Shown: positions 35,996-46,244 of the stretch, piece by piece
Numbering within the stretch: position 1 is the stretch's first letter
Layout: every line of letters starts with the position of its first letter
Assembly: GCF_963678635.1 (NCBI RefSeq)
Contig: NC_087066.1
Coordinates: 33,051,301-33,115,300, forward strand
DNA: 64,000 nucleotides
Direction: 5' to 3'
Source of the DNA: Symsagittifera roscoffensis
Lineage: Eukaryota; Xenacoelomorpha; Acoela; Convolutidae
The notes under the pieces: model-generated
The model's input: only the letters and a program-made list of their open reading frames with translations
Databases searched by the model: none
Told to the model about the DNA's origin: nothing
Program-made: the position numbers and the translations under genes

Positions 35996-37564
35996 CAATC
36001 ATCGTGATGGTTTGGTTGACAGACTTTTTAAAGTCCTGTCTGAAGGGATTTAAGGCAACCAGAGTTTTGAAAAATGTCCCTTTATAGAAACAAATTGAGC
36101 CGGAAAAATTCAGATTGCTCGTTCATTCTAATAAGTAGGCCCTATAGGACCTGTTCGCTCGCTTTACCCGCTAGAAAGTAGCGTAAAAAACTTCTTTACG
36201 TTACCGAAAACCAAATTTCTACCTCGGGAAAACATACTTTAAAAACTTTATGGATCAGTTGTTTGACGCCCATTTTTTTAATAACCTCAAAATTCAACAT
36301 GATATTATTTCTTTTTTTTTCGAAAATTTGACTTCAAAAGTTTTTCCAATGTTTTTTTTCTTTTTTTTTGTTTATTAATCAGTTTTTTGAGAGAAAAAGT
36401 TTTGTATTAAGTTCTAATTGTGATCTAATTCTTCCAGAGGAACCTATTCTGCAATTTACTAAGACTGGGGCGTTGATTTGAGCTTCATTGCTTCTGCTAG
36501 TGGTTCTACTTCTTGAACAATACGTTTCTTGTATGTTTTTTTAAATCATTTTTTCTAGTTTGTTCAGTTTTGATGTTAATTTTTTTTTACTTTCTGACAC
36601 AAATAAACCAAACTGTAGAGCAAATAAGACATGTCCAAAAAAACGGTATGAATAAGTAATGCTAGAAATTCCAAAAAAAATCAATTCTCATTTCGTGGAA
36701 AGGTTTATTTCGTGCTCTCCTCATCTTTTGCATAATTTGGCGTTAAATTCAATAACAAACGATTAATTTTAGGGTGCTGGTTTCTTTGTCAAAGTTGAGA
36801 AATTGAGAAAGAAAAAATTTTTTCACAAAGAAAAATTTATTCGAAAAAATTCTAAATTAATTGAAATTATGTCAGCTGCTAATTATTTTCGTTTAAATTA
36901 GGCTCCAACTATTTCAAATATGGGACATATTTGCGTTATAAAATCATGCGCTTGGTTATCGGTCGAAATCTTGTTCATCAAGGCTTGGAGTTTCTTGATT
37001 GTTCGACCAGTTACTGCCTCTGGTTGCGACAAAAACTTGAATCTAATCTTTATACATTTGCTTAAACCTAGAATTCTCCAATTTGTTTTATTTTTTTTTC
37101 AAGTGTAGGGGGAAGTTTTAAAGAGTTATCATAAAAACCACAATATGGTAATATAATGCGTCGTTTTCAAAGACAAAACGTATGGTCGTATAGACTCTTC
37201 AGAACGCCAGATACGACATCAATCTATCCAACGGAGCCTGTCATTGCAGAGAAATAGGTTGGCAAAAGTTATGTTAAAAGCCTTCCTAGCTGAATAGAAG
37301 CAATGCAATATGTTGCATGAAAACTTAAAAAAGTCAGGGCGTAAAATCTGGTACTGCCTAAGATCGGAACAAAAGGTTTGGTTGATCGACCGGCTGTTTT
37401 TTCCCAGCTGTTTTCGAAGTTTGTCATGCAACAGTTTTGGATATCATCACCACCACTTCCGATTGATTATCTGCTCTATTCATCTAAAACACGGGTATCA
37501 CTGCGTCATTTAACTCCACTCCCACGTTCGTTAGCACTTCGTTGACTATGGTTGATAACTCTAC
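35996..37564. other. AT-rich interval with possible mariner-like remnant
   Basis: Nothing is supported from 35,996 to 37,330. At about 37,430-37,545 a plus-strand frame reads SSPPLPIDYLLYSSKTRVSL and then LTPLPRSLALR, which recalls the C-terminal SPDLNPIDY...W...L region of mariner-type transposases. It is short, without inverted repeats or the remaining catalytic residues, so the call is weak. Confidence 0.25.
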
Positions 37565-37790
37565 TACCCGAGTCGAGATTTTTCACCTAATTTGAAGCAA
37601 GATTTGAGCGGTTTGAGCGGTTTTTTTAGACAATTACGCTCAAAATCTTGCTTCAAAATGAGCGGTTTGAGCGGTTTTTGAACGGTTTATCTAAAAAAAC
37701 CGCTCAAAAACCGCGCAAGATTTGAACGCTTTTGAGTGGTTTATCTAAAAAAACCGCTCAAAAACCGCGCAAGATTTAATAATAAAAAGT

Positions 37791-37863
37791 CGACCACGGT
37801 GGGATTCGAACCCACAATCTTCTGATTCGAAGTTAGACGCCTTATCCGTTAGTCTATGCTGAC
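37791..37863 (-). tRNA. tRNA-Arg(UCG)-like sequence, probably a pseudogene
   Basis: The minus strand shows a T arm GTGGGTTCGAATCCCAC, an anticodon loop CTTCGAA (anticodon TCG, Arg), and a D arm region AACGGATAAGGC, all matching animal tRNA-Arg(UCG). The 3' acceptor strand is CGTGGTC, but the 5' side is GTCAGCA instead of GACCACG, so the acceptor stem cannot form properly; the anticodon stem also has a mismatch. It lies inside a foldback element. A transcribed gene is unlikely. Confidence 0.6.
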
Positions 37864-37939
37864 TTGCTGGAAGCATAATATTCGCTGTATTTGTTCTACT
37901 GAATATGTTCAATGTTTTTGACATACACAACAAATATAC

Positions 37940-38075
37940 TGTCAGCATTTTGATCTCTTCGTGTTTCTCTTTGATGATCTCGTCCAGAGTCTCTTTATAA
38001 AGCAACTCTCCCGATCCGATCACTGGGATGGTCGGCAACTCCACCGCGTGGAACAGAAACAAATGGTCACCCTCT
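37940..38075 (-). pseudogene. Exon-like captured sequence in the foldback centre
   Basis: On the minus strand, after a possible acceptor (CACCGAG), the frame reads EGDHLFLFHAVELPTIPVIG, then a Glu/Lys-rich amphipathic segment ending KHEEIKMLT before GTATAT. Base composition is less AT-rich than the surroundings and codon use looks like a host gene. I do not recognise the protein. It is probably a host exon picked up by the element. Confidence 0.35.
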
Positions 38076-38619
38076 CGGTGGAAATTGGGGGGGGGGGTAA
38101 GTTGGGGCGGGGGGGAGTCTGGGACCTCGACCCGGGAAGACCGCTCAAAAACCGCTCAAAAACCGCTCAAATCTTGCTTGAAAAACCGTTCAAAAATCAC
38201 CGCAAGAAATGAGCGGTTTTTGAGCGGTTTTTAAGCAAGATTTGAGCGGTTTGAGCGGTTTTTCCAAAAAAACCGCCCAAACCGCTCAAACCGCTCAAAT
38301 CTTGCTGGAAAACCGCTCAAACCGCTCAAATCTTGAGCGGTTTTTGAGCGGGATCTCGACCCGGGTAACAAAAATTGAATTAGAGAACGTAGAAAACTAA
38401 AAGCCAAATTCCTTGAGACATTGAGGTCTATTTTCCAGAACAGCGCTTACGTTACGCCAACTGCCGTTCTGGAACGGTGCAATTGGATTTTTGAACAGAT
38501 CCACGTAGCTATATGTCCATCTTACAAGGAATGCTGCGGGTTTCATTTTGTTTGCTCAAAGAACCCCGCACTGAGTTGGTTGCAGCAATGATCACAAGCT
38601 AATGGGTGATGGCTATCAA

Positions 38620-39049
38620 TCGTTTCTTCTCTTGACGAGGATCCCCACCAGAAATTAACAAAAAACTACAGCAACTTTGTTGGCACTAACAAAACCTTTG
38701 TCTTGGCATCGCTGATTAAAATGCAAAAGCTTCCTTATCCCTCATTCACAAAGATTTTAAACGAAGTCGTTAACACGTTACCTGTATTCGTGTTTAACCG
38801 TTCAGATATGATCTGAACTTGATCAGGAGCTATCTGATTCCCCACATAATCAATGATAAAGAAGCTGAACCAATGTTTTCAAAAAGGCTAGCAATTTGAT
38901 ATCCTTCAATATTGGAGACTTACAGTTTCTCGATATCATGAAAGGTTTGGGTGGAGCAACGTTTTTGGACTCTTTTTAAATCCTATAAAGCGAGTTAGAC
39001 AAAAAGGTTTTTCCGTTATGAGTGGTTTGACAGTGCCGACAAGCTCGAG
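38620..39049 (+). pseudogene. Older Polinton-type element, left fragment (polB remnant)
   Basis: Translated similarity to the exonuclease part of the polymerase at 49,611-51,458: NTLPVFVFN at about 38,772 (ExoII region), LDIMKGLGGATF at about 38,930, and YEWFDSADKL, spread across frames with stops. It is interrupted at 39,049 by the younger element and resumes at 53,359 with the next residues of the same protein. Nothing of this element is recognised to the left of about 38,620, so its left end is lost. 38,366-38,619 shows nothing. Confidence 0.7.
39044..39049. repeat. 6-base target-site duplication, left (CTCGAG)
   Basis: CTCGAG lies directly outside both ends of the younger element (also 53,359-53,364). 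A 6-base duplication is characteristic of Polintons/Mavericks. CTCGAG is its own reverse complement, so it could formally be the outermost bases of the inverted repeat; the end of the older element (CTACTACT then unrelated bases) argues for the boundary used here. Confidence 0.7.
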
Positions 39050-39505
39050 AGTAGTAGATGTTGGAGCTGAAGGGGGGGGGGTGGGAACCTGCAGACCCAC
39101 ATGTATTAAGATAGGGAATAGAGCATCCGGTCTGCAGGCTATGTATTAAGATTGGGTATAGAGTCTACAATGTATTAAGATAGGGAATACCGATGGTAAG
39201 GTTTCAGTGTGATGGTAAGAGAAAGAAAAACGAAATTTTTTGTCTAATTTTTTCGCAAAAATCTCGGCGCGCGTTACCTAATTGGGAACAATTGATTGTT
39301 AATTACGTGTAGAATTAAGATTATATATTAAGTTTTTTTTGGTGGACGGTAAGTCAATTGTAAGAGTGTTTGTGCAAAAACTTGGAATTTTTATCAAATT
39401 AAATTTTTTTCGAAAAAGTTCAAAACACGATAAGGTTAGCTATTATTTGACCTAATTTATTAAATAATCTTACTTTCTATCTAATTGAAACAATGCTGAA
39501 ACCTA
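39050..39505. repeat. Left terminal inverted repeat of the younger Polinton
   Basis: Reverse complement of about 52,885-53,358. It contains a short G-run, a hairpin (stem 39,088-39,097 with 39,129-39,138, 31-base loop) and three copies of the word TGTATTAAGATAGGGAATA. Similarity fades beyond about 39,505. Confidence 0.85.
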
Positions 39506-42151
39506 CTGAAACTTCAAAAAATTCAAATTTTTTGAGAAAAAATTGCAAAAGTTTCAAGTATTTGGAAACAATTGCAAAATTTCAAGTATTTGGAAAAAAT
39601 TGCAAAAATTTCAAGTATTTGGAAAAAATTGCAGAAATCTCATAATTTTGGCTAATATATTGTTGCTTTTGATCTAATTTTAAACATACTTTTACGTATA
39701 GATTTTAAAAATAAGCTAAGACTGTATGTTAATTGGCGTTATGTTGAGACAATGATACAAATATTTGAATAAAAAAATGACTTTTTCAACAATTTTTTCT
39801 CAAAATATTGAAATACGATGAAGTTTACCTGAATTTGAGCTAAATATTTGGTTATACAATGCTCTAAACACTGAAAAGAAGGTTCATAGTAGCAGAATCA
39901 ATATTGAAACTTCCGGAAAACAGTGAAATTAGTCGTAATTTTCGAGAAGGTAAAATAAAAATTAATCAAACTTACATGAAATTTTCCATTTCGAACCTTT
40001 ACTTTGGTTTTTAACTGTTTTTTTTTGTCCAGTTCATGGATTATTTTTAGGAATCTCAATTCAAATGAACATTAAGGGTAATATCCTATGAAATTTCTAA
40101 ATCAAACTCCATGATTCAACTCCTACTCATTTTTTTCTCATTGAATTACCCAAATTTGTACAAAAATTACAACTTGTGAGAAATTTTTCCTGTTAAAAAT
40201 TAGAAATTTCTGATTATTGATAAAAAATGAACAGTTTATTGCTAAAGTTGTTTAAAATGGGATAAATGTTTCTTAAAAATTTAATCGATATTGGCTCAAA
40301 TTCAACAAAAACTTCTTCATAACTGATGATTATCTCTCTGTTGCTTCTGCAACATAACTTTCAAGATTTTCCGTAGAGTTTTTCCATGTTTTAAAGTTAT
40401 TCTTGCTTTCTGTTTAAAACATGTTTTCGCTATTGAACACACTTTACTAGAAACTTTAGTCAAAACTGGAGAATTTAGGAGGAAAATAGTATCAATTGAA
40501 CAAACAATTTGCTAGCAGAGATGAAATTAGAACTGATACCGTATGATTATTACATTAAAAATGTTATTATCTTCCTCGAGGTTCCCCTGTTTAGTTGCTA
40601 TTGTAAACTATTTAAGCAAAAATACACATTTTGGAATCATTAACTATCACTTTTCTTGCAAAATAATTATTAACTTGCTTTTTTTCTTAATTTATGACGG
40701 AAATTTTCTCAAAAATATCCAAGTGAGAAAAAATTGGTGCTAGTTAAAGCATTCAAAAATATATGTACACAATGAGAATATAAAGGTGTATTTTTACGAT
40801 CTAAGAACAAATTAGGAGCAGCTCTATTAGTTATAATCTGAAAATCTCCGGAAATACGCAAGAGAACCTAGTTCCTAACATCTACAATATAAAAACTTCT
40901 GAAAGAGCGAGTCTCAAAAAATTGATTTAGCAAAGCAAAGCAGGGTGTAAACTGGAACAATTGTGTAATTTTCCGATTTTTATTAAGAAAAAAACTCTAT
41001 GTAGTAAAAATGTAGTAATGTATTGTATATAGTGTTGTATATTCTATGTAGTATTGTGTAGCAAGGAAATGTAGATCTTGAAAGCAAGTTTTCGATTTAT
41101 GCTTTATGTATCTTCTTCCAAAAGATGTCGAATTGGGTTTGCTTTTCAAAAATGATCTTCAAAACATTTGATCTTTCATATAAAGTACCAAATATATCAA
41201 ATGATAACAATTTTTTCTAATGAATTACGGATAAATATAAGACTTTGAGAATTTTCATGTCGGATTTTTTCTCAAGATATACTTTATAAGCTAAATTTTA
41301 GTAAAAGTATCTCAAATCTCTTAAGGATTAAATTGAATTTCTATCTCATTTTAGCATTTTCTCAGTTTCTGCTTCATCTACTATCTACCAAATGAATCCA
41401 ATTTGAGCAAATTTTTACTTGAAAATTGAATTTTAGATGGAAAAATGTATCGTTTCAACAAACGATCAATAATCCGAAGCTGAATTAATACCATAAACTC
41501 TTTACTAAAAAGCTTTAAAGGATTTTCTGAAGCTCATAACTGTATAATGCTGTTTTAAATCTGAATTTCTATTTTAGACTAAATTTTTAGTTGGAATGAT
41601 GTATATCATTATCTTGAAACTTTCAAAGTTTAGCAAAATATACATTTTCTCCAGGTCATTTATCAATTTCTTTTCTGAAATCATCAAAAAATCAATAGAA
41701 AAACATAATTCTTAATAAGTCAAACCACATTATATGCTTAAAAAGCTCTGCTCTGCTCTATGAACACTTTTACAAGCACTAAACAAGGAAAACCTTAAAA
41801 TAGCAACAACAAAAAACCTTTCAATTTGTTGATGTTTTCCAAATATCCAAGTTTTACAATTTTTAGGCGAATACTTAAATACTCATTAGCATATGTTATG
41901 CACTTTAAACCAAATTTATCACAACAAATCTCCGCAAGCTTGCAACCAATGGAGTTTTTACTGTTGATTAAAAGTTTTCGAATCGAGTTCCATGGAAAAC
42001 TTCACGACGATTTGAACTCGATTTTTGCTGTCTTTAACATCAATCAAAACCTTTGATTAAAAAAATAAATGACAGTTCAGGTAATGTAATGAAAACACTG
42101 TATAATTACTGACTAGATGTGTCTGATCTAGATTGCTGAGACATTTCAGAT
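39506..42151. other. AT-rich interior without recognised gene
   Basis: 2.6 kb with stops in all frames. The longest frames (40,543-40,743 and 41,826-42,056, both plus) give no recognisable protein. In complete Polintons this subterminal region often holds integrase or capsid genes; none is visible here. Confidence 0.5.
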
Positions 42152-42442
42152 TCAGTAAAAACTAATAAACATAGTAATTTCTAAGTTTTTCAAAAAAAAA
42201 TTTAAAAATTTAACCTTTTCCTGAAGTGTGTTTGGAGTCTGCTGAGCACATAATTTAATATTATGCTGAGAATGCTTCTTCTTGAAATGATTAGCGAGTT
42301 CCTCGCTGCTATAAGTATAAAAATTACAGTTAGAACACTTCAAAACACCACATGTTCTACGATGTCTTGATGCATCTTTGTGAGTGTAATCCCTGCCACA
42401 TTCAAGACATGCAATTCTTTCGTTTCTATTGAGTGGAGGCAT
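42152..42442 (-). CDS. Small two-finger C2H2-type protein related to the polB N-terminus
   Basis: 96 residues starting MPPLNRNERIACLECGRDY. It has C-x2-C-x11-H-x3-C (residues 12-31) and C-x2-C-x12-H-x4-H (about 36-57). The first ~60 residues align without large gaps to the start of the polymerase ORF at 48,361 (MPALNRNEK...), so the two share an ancestor. In the polymerase the first Cys of finger 1 is Arg; here it is kept. After residue 60 they diverge, and this protein ends with a hydrophobic tail. A DNA-binding or priming-related regulatory role is possible but unproven. It is transcribed away from the CCAAT array at 42,661-42,981. Confidence 0.65.
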   Translation of the reverse strand: MPPLNRNERIACLECGRDYTHKDASRHRRTCGVLKCSNCNFYTYSSEELANHFKKKHSQHNIKLCAQQTPNTLQEKVKFLNFFLKNLEITMFISFY

Positions 42443-42619
42443 CTCAATAGTAATGAAAAATTAAATGGGAGATTTAAAATGTACCAAATTTTTAGATAAG
42501 GTGAGTTGAATAGCCTCAAAAATTGAATAAAAGTAAATAAAAACAGCAAACTTATTAACCAATTGTTTTTAACGAGAAAGAAAATCAGAATGGATATGCT
42601 ATTTAGCCTAGCTGAAATA

Positions 42620-42985
42620 AAAATCATCCAATCTAACCATGGAATTTTTAAAAGTATCAACCAATCAGAATCGAGCATTAATTACAAGGAAACTTTTATC
42701 TTTTCTGATATCAACCAATCAGAATTGAGCTTCAATAGTCATGTGTTTTTTGACAAATTCAATGTCCACCAATCAGAATTGAGCTTCAAAAGTCATGTAA
42801 TTTTCAACAAATTCAATGTCAACCTATCAGAATTGAGCTTCAAAAGTCATGAAATTTTCAAGAAATTTAAAGTCAACCAATCAGAGTTGAGCTCTTCTTC
42901 TCATGAATTTTTCAACATTTTCTTTAACTTTTGTAGATTTTGAGGATACTTTCACAGACATTATTTGTGTTAATAACCAATCAGA
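42620..42985 (-). promoter_or_regulatory. 54-base tandem repeat with CCAAT boxes
   Basis: CCAATCAGAATTGAGC-like words occur at 42,661, 42,715, 42,769, 42,823 (as CCTATC) and 42,877, exactly 54 bases apart, with outlying CCAAT at 42,628 and 42,977. CCAAT is bound by the NF-Y complex. The array lies 190-540 bases upstream of the minus-strand zinc-finger ORF. The plus-strand frame over it (42,563-42,943) is a product of the period being divisible by three. Confidence 0.6.
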
Positions 42986-43137
42986 ATGAAGTAATCACAG
43001 ATTTTAAAAACTTTGTAGATCAGAACCAGACTATGTTTATGAAATTTCCTAATCAATAAATTTTATTGAATTTTTCCAACATAACTTAGATTTGAAGTTT
43101 GATAACCTAGTGGGATAAATGAGATTTCTTGTCTAGT

Positions 43138-43692
43138 TTATATTGTTTTTTCGATATTCAATTCAAATTTTGAAATTTCGATCAAAATTTTTCCGATTTG
43201 TTCTATTTCTAACCAGTGAAAAAAGAAATTACCAAAATATACGTTTTTATCGTTCTCTTTTTGGTATATTGTAGTATAAACAACCGGAAGTCTATTAAAT
43301 TTGGATAAACCATCAAAAGATATTCTGAAAAATCTGGATTTTGTATTTGTATCAAATTCAAAACAGTAATCGACTTGATGTTCCTTATCTCCAATTTCTG
43401 TTTCATAGGCTCTTCCATTGTTTTGTTTTTTACTGATCGACCACCCAATCTGAGTTAATTCTTCTAAATAAAAACATTGTTGATAAATCTGACAGTACTC
43501 TTTTTTTTTGTAATCTCCTCTCCATCTTTGTAACAAAACTATTGAACTTTCTGTGTTTCTATACAAATTAAAACTAATACAATCTCCATCAACTTCATCT
43601 GTCCACCACTCTTGTAGTTTTTTGTAGTAGTTCAATTTTAAAATCTGATAAATGTTCAATTCAGACATTGAAAACGCTTTTGATGGAAACAT
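43138..43692 (-). CDS. Unrecognised 184-residue Polinton protein
   Basis: Complete open frame beginning MFPSKAFSMSELNIYQ. It is rich in aromatic residues (many Tyr, Phe, Trp) and charged residues, without signal peptide, membrane segment or Cys pattern. The composition suggests a compact globular beta-rich protein, but no family is recognised. A second Met in frame (SMSEL, residue 8) could be used. It lies alone, 700 bases from the zinc-finger gene and about 500 bases from the next ORF, all on the minus strand. It could be a capsid-related or replication accessory protein, but I have no motif to support this. Confidence 0.55.
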   Translation of the reverse strand: MFPSKAFSMSELNIYQILKLNYYKKLQEWWTDEVDGDCISFNLYRNTESSIVLLQRWRGDYKKKEYCQIYQQCFYLEELTQIGWSISKKQNNGRAYETEIGDKEHQVDYCFEFDTNTKSRFFRISFDGLSKFNRLPVVYTTIYQKENDKNVYFGNFFFHWLEIEQIGKILIEISKFELNIEKTI

Positions 43693-44195
43693 TTTTCTTA
43701 CTGAAATATATGAAGAAACTTAAAAAACTCGAATTGTTTTATCATTTTTAAAGTTTTTTGAAATAACAGTTACCGTAAATATTTTTAAATTATTTAGAGT
43801 CTAATTAGTTTCAAGGAAATTCATGTAGCCAATAAAACCTCAAACTAAGGCAGAAAAAAATTGAAAATAACCAATGAAATTCAAAAAATCTAAAAAAATA
43901 TTGATAATGTTTTCAACTAAATATACATTCTTGTTTGTAATTTTCTTAAATTGAGGCAAAATTTAGCTAAACTTTGATGAAAACAGTTATTAAATAAATT
44001 TAACTGTAATTTCATAAATAAATACAGGAAAATCATTTCATAATTGGTTAGTGTTTTATGTCAATTTCGATAAAATTGTATATTTTGTCTGACTTTTCCT
44101 CAGATATCATAGCTCTAAATATACACTTTAGTGAGAAAAAACAGTTTTGAACCAATAATATCTCAATTACCAAACATGCAAAACATCACAAAGCT

Positions 44196-44591
44196 TTACT
44201 GAGGTTTACAATTATCAACAAACATAAAGTCTCCCAATATTTGGGACAGTTCTTTGAATTCATTCAAAGTATAGTTGACATATGCAACTTGCTTCAAGTC
44301 TTCAATTTCCTTTGCAGTGAAGAGTTGAATCTGAATGTAGGGTGGCTTGCTCACGTTGTACTTCTTGATTGTGACACACACCCTCCTCATATTGTACGTT
44401 GCTATTTCATATACTCTATTACAGATGTCGAGCTCCTGATCCATAGTTGATTCTCTGCCAGATTTGGCTTCATATATAGGTACAAGTCCAAGATTTTCAG
44501 CATCATGAATAATAGTATTCCGTATTGCGGATATTGCTTCGCCTTCTTTTTCACTAAGATAGACTTGTTGAGACTTTTCAAATTGTCCCAA
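44196..44591 (-). CDS. Unrecognised 131-residue Polinton protein
   Basis: Complete frame MGQFEKSQQVYLSEKEG... with an N-terminal helical-looking segment, a central Arg/Tyr-rich part (YNMRRVCVTIKKYNV), and a C-terminal segment with repeated acidic/aromatic residues. No motif is recognised. It is divergent from the plus-strand ORFs beginning near 44,941, and the interval between them holds three CArG motifs. TATTATAAAT at about 44,600-44,610 on the minus strand is close to the start codon and may serve as its TATA element or be part of the leader. Confidence 0.55.
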   Translation of the reverse strand: MGQFEKSQQVYLSEKEGEAISAIRNTIIHDAENLGLVPIYEAKSGRESTMDQELDICNRVYEIATYNMRRVCVTIKKYNVSKPPYIQIQLFTAKEIEDLKQVAYVNYTLNEFKELSQILGDFMFVDNCKPQ

Positions 44592-44829
44592 ATCATTTAT
44601 TTATAATAGTTGAAAGCACGGTTCCAAGCATATTTTTCCCTTGTAGGATTTTTGGAACCAAACAAATCTCCCAATTCTTTTTTAGTTTTTTGAAAATTCA
44701 ATATAGTTGGAACTATCAGCTTTTATCGAGTACATTTTGAAGAACAAACTGATCAGATGAGGAGAAATGAGAGAAATGACTTTGAGTTTAAATGAAAATG
44801 GAGGTAAGCAGTATGAGTCATCGCCATTT

Positions 44830-44875
44830 CCATATATGGAAGTAGTACCAAATATGGAAGGATTTCCCTATATGG
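44830..44875. promoter_or_regulatory. Three CArG (SRF/MADS-type) motifs at 18-base spacing
   Basis: CCATATATGG (44,830-44,839), CCAAATATGG (44,848-44,857) and CCCTATATGG (44,866-44,875). The first two match CC(A/T)6GG exactly; the third has one C in the core. They lie on an exact 18-base period with GGAAG after each. A TATA-like CTATATAA follows at about 44,899 for the plus strand. CArG boxes are bound by serum response factor in animals. Confidence 0.65.
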
Positions 44876-44940
44876 AAGCTGCGTAGGCGTTACTACTACT
44901 ATATAACTCCACCATTTTCTGCAAAAATCATTTTTCCCAA

Positions 44941-45042
44941 TGGCAGCTGCTATGTGTCAAGCTCTTCCCAGCTTTTATTCAGATTATAATAGTAAATCAT
45001 TGTTTATTTCTGTTTCCAACGATTTTTACGAAAATACATAGT
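44941..45042 (+). CDS. Possible 33-residue ORF downstream of CArG/TATA
   Basis: The first ATG after the TATA-like site at 44,899 opens MAAAMCQALPSFYSDYNSK... and ends at TAG (45,040-45,042). Placement about 40 bases after the TATA would leave almost no leader, so the initiation site is uncertain. It may be the start of a spliced gene continuing into 45,086-45,655. Confidence 0.3.
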
Positions 45043-45085
45043 AACCCAAGATTATTGCGTCTCTACTCACGATTCTTTCTGTTCC

Positions 45086-45655
45086 TTGGGAAATTGCAAA
45101 TTTCATATAATTTTAATTGGAACTTCCCTTAGCCAAATTCTTCAGAGATTAGACAAATATCAATACATATATCAAGAAATTGATTGTCTTTACACTTTGT
45201 ACAAGCACAGATTCTTTTCGAGTATTGTCACATCAAGTGGGGAAGACCTCAATCAGCTTACTTGTGGAGTGCAGCATAATTTACGATGGAAAGGAGCAGA
45301 AAAAACACCAAGCGTTTCAAGGAAACGACTTGTTCGCAAAAAATTCAAAAAACATTAACTAAGTTCTAATCAAAAACTTGCATCTACGCAAACTCTTGGC
45401 TCAGCATTTTTAGACAGAATTTGTAAAGTACAAAACTCAAAATATGAACATGATTTGTTAAAAATAATTGACTGTTTTATTGATGGTTATGGATTTGTAA
45501 ATAGTGATCATGTCAATTTTTCAATAAATAAAACTTCTGATATTCCATCTATTTTCTCTCATATGTTTACAAAGTTACCATTAATTACCGAAACAAAAAT
45601 CACCGTTGTCAAAAACATTTGCAAAAAAGTTTTCAAACATGTAAGAAAGATGTAA
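45086..45655 (+). pseudogene. Unrecognised Polinton protein split by one stop
   Basis: The frame starting MGNCKFHIILIG runs to a TAA at 45,356-45,358 (after a basic stretch RKRLVRKKFKKH) and reopens in the same frame to 45,655, with a well-formed globular-looking sequence (LDRICKVQNSKYEHDLLKII). Both halves have coding-like composition. So either a ~190-residue protein was broken by one stop, or there are two small proteins. No family is recognised. The basic cluster could be a nuclear-localisation signal. Confidence 0.4.
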
Positions 45656-45659
45656 TATT

Positions 45660-46005
45660 TCTTTTGATTTTCAAAAAGTTGCAAAAAACATTTCAATTTT
45701 TTTAACAAGTTGTAAAAAGTGTTTCAATTTTTTTTGACATAATGCGAAAAATGTTTCAATTGTTTTGAGAAGATGCGAAAAGTGTTTTACTTTTTTTTAA
45801 CAAGATGTGAAAAGTGTTTCACTTTTTCACTACAAATGCGAAAAATATTTCATTTTTTTCGACAAAATGCGAAAAGTGTTTTACTTTTTTCGATAAAATG
45901 CGAAAAGTGTTTCAATTTTTTCGACAAAATGCGAAAAGTGTTTTACTTTTTTCGATAAAATGCGAAAAGTGTTTCAATTTTTTCTACACAAGGCTAAAAG
46001 TGTGT
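45660..46005. repeat. ~30-base minisatellite with GCGAAAAGTGTTT words
   Basis: About eleven imperfect copies containing ATGCGAAAAGTGTTTCA and TTTTTCGACAAA, of 29-31 bases. It directly follows the ORF ending at 45,655. Frames over it (45,773-46,020) are artefacts of the repeat. Confidence 0.75.
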
Positions 46006-46244
46006 TCATCGATGAGGTAACTTTATACTTGTGTACAGTTTTTCTAGTGTTTTTCCGAATTTTTGTGCAAAAATTAATTAAATTTTTTATTATGTGTGCG
46101 AGTTCGGAGCACTTAACTAAGTTCTAACTGTTTTTCAATGGTTTTTCTTGAACCTCTCATCTATTCTCATAATTAAAGTGAAATTGAAGAAATTAATTAC
46201 AGAAAACAAAGTCAAAACCAAACAACCTTTATTTACAAAAACAT

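Larger units (their letters stand above)
37565..38365. mobile_element. Foldback element with GAGCGGTTTT repeats
   Basis: The ends are inverted: ACCCGAGTCGAGAT at 37,568 and ATCTCGACCCGGGT at 38,352. Both arms consist of many short direct and inverted copies of GAGCGGTTT, AACCGCTCAAA and ATTTGAGCGG with CAAGATT spacers. The centre (37,785-38,100) has a different composition and holds a tRNA-Arg-like sequence and an exon-like ORF. A small relative of the arm repeat is at 58,640-58,800. Confidence 0.6.

Noticed and set aside
17981-36001. Target-site duplication around the LTR element
   Set aside because: Outer flanks GAGT and CAATC do not match; no duplication could be supported.
37961-38234. 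Plus-strand Gly/Ser-rich frames in the foldback element
   Set aside because: Come from G-runs and the GAGCGG repeats; the minus strand gives the more gene-like reading.
42563-42943. 126-residue plus-strand frame with repeated SELSFKSH peptide
   Set aside because: Arises from the 54-base CCAAT repeat (18 codons). The DNA motif, not the peptide, is the better conserved part.
45773-46020. Plus-strand frames rich in KCEKCF
   Set aside because: Artefact of the ~30-base minisatellite.
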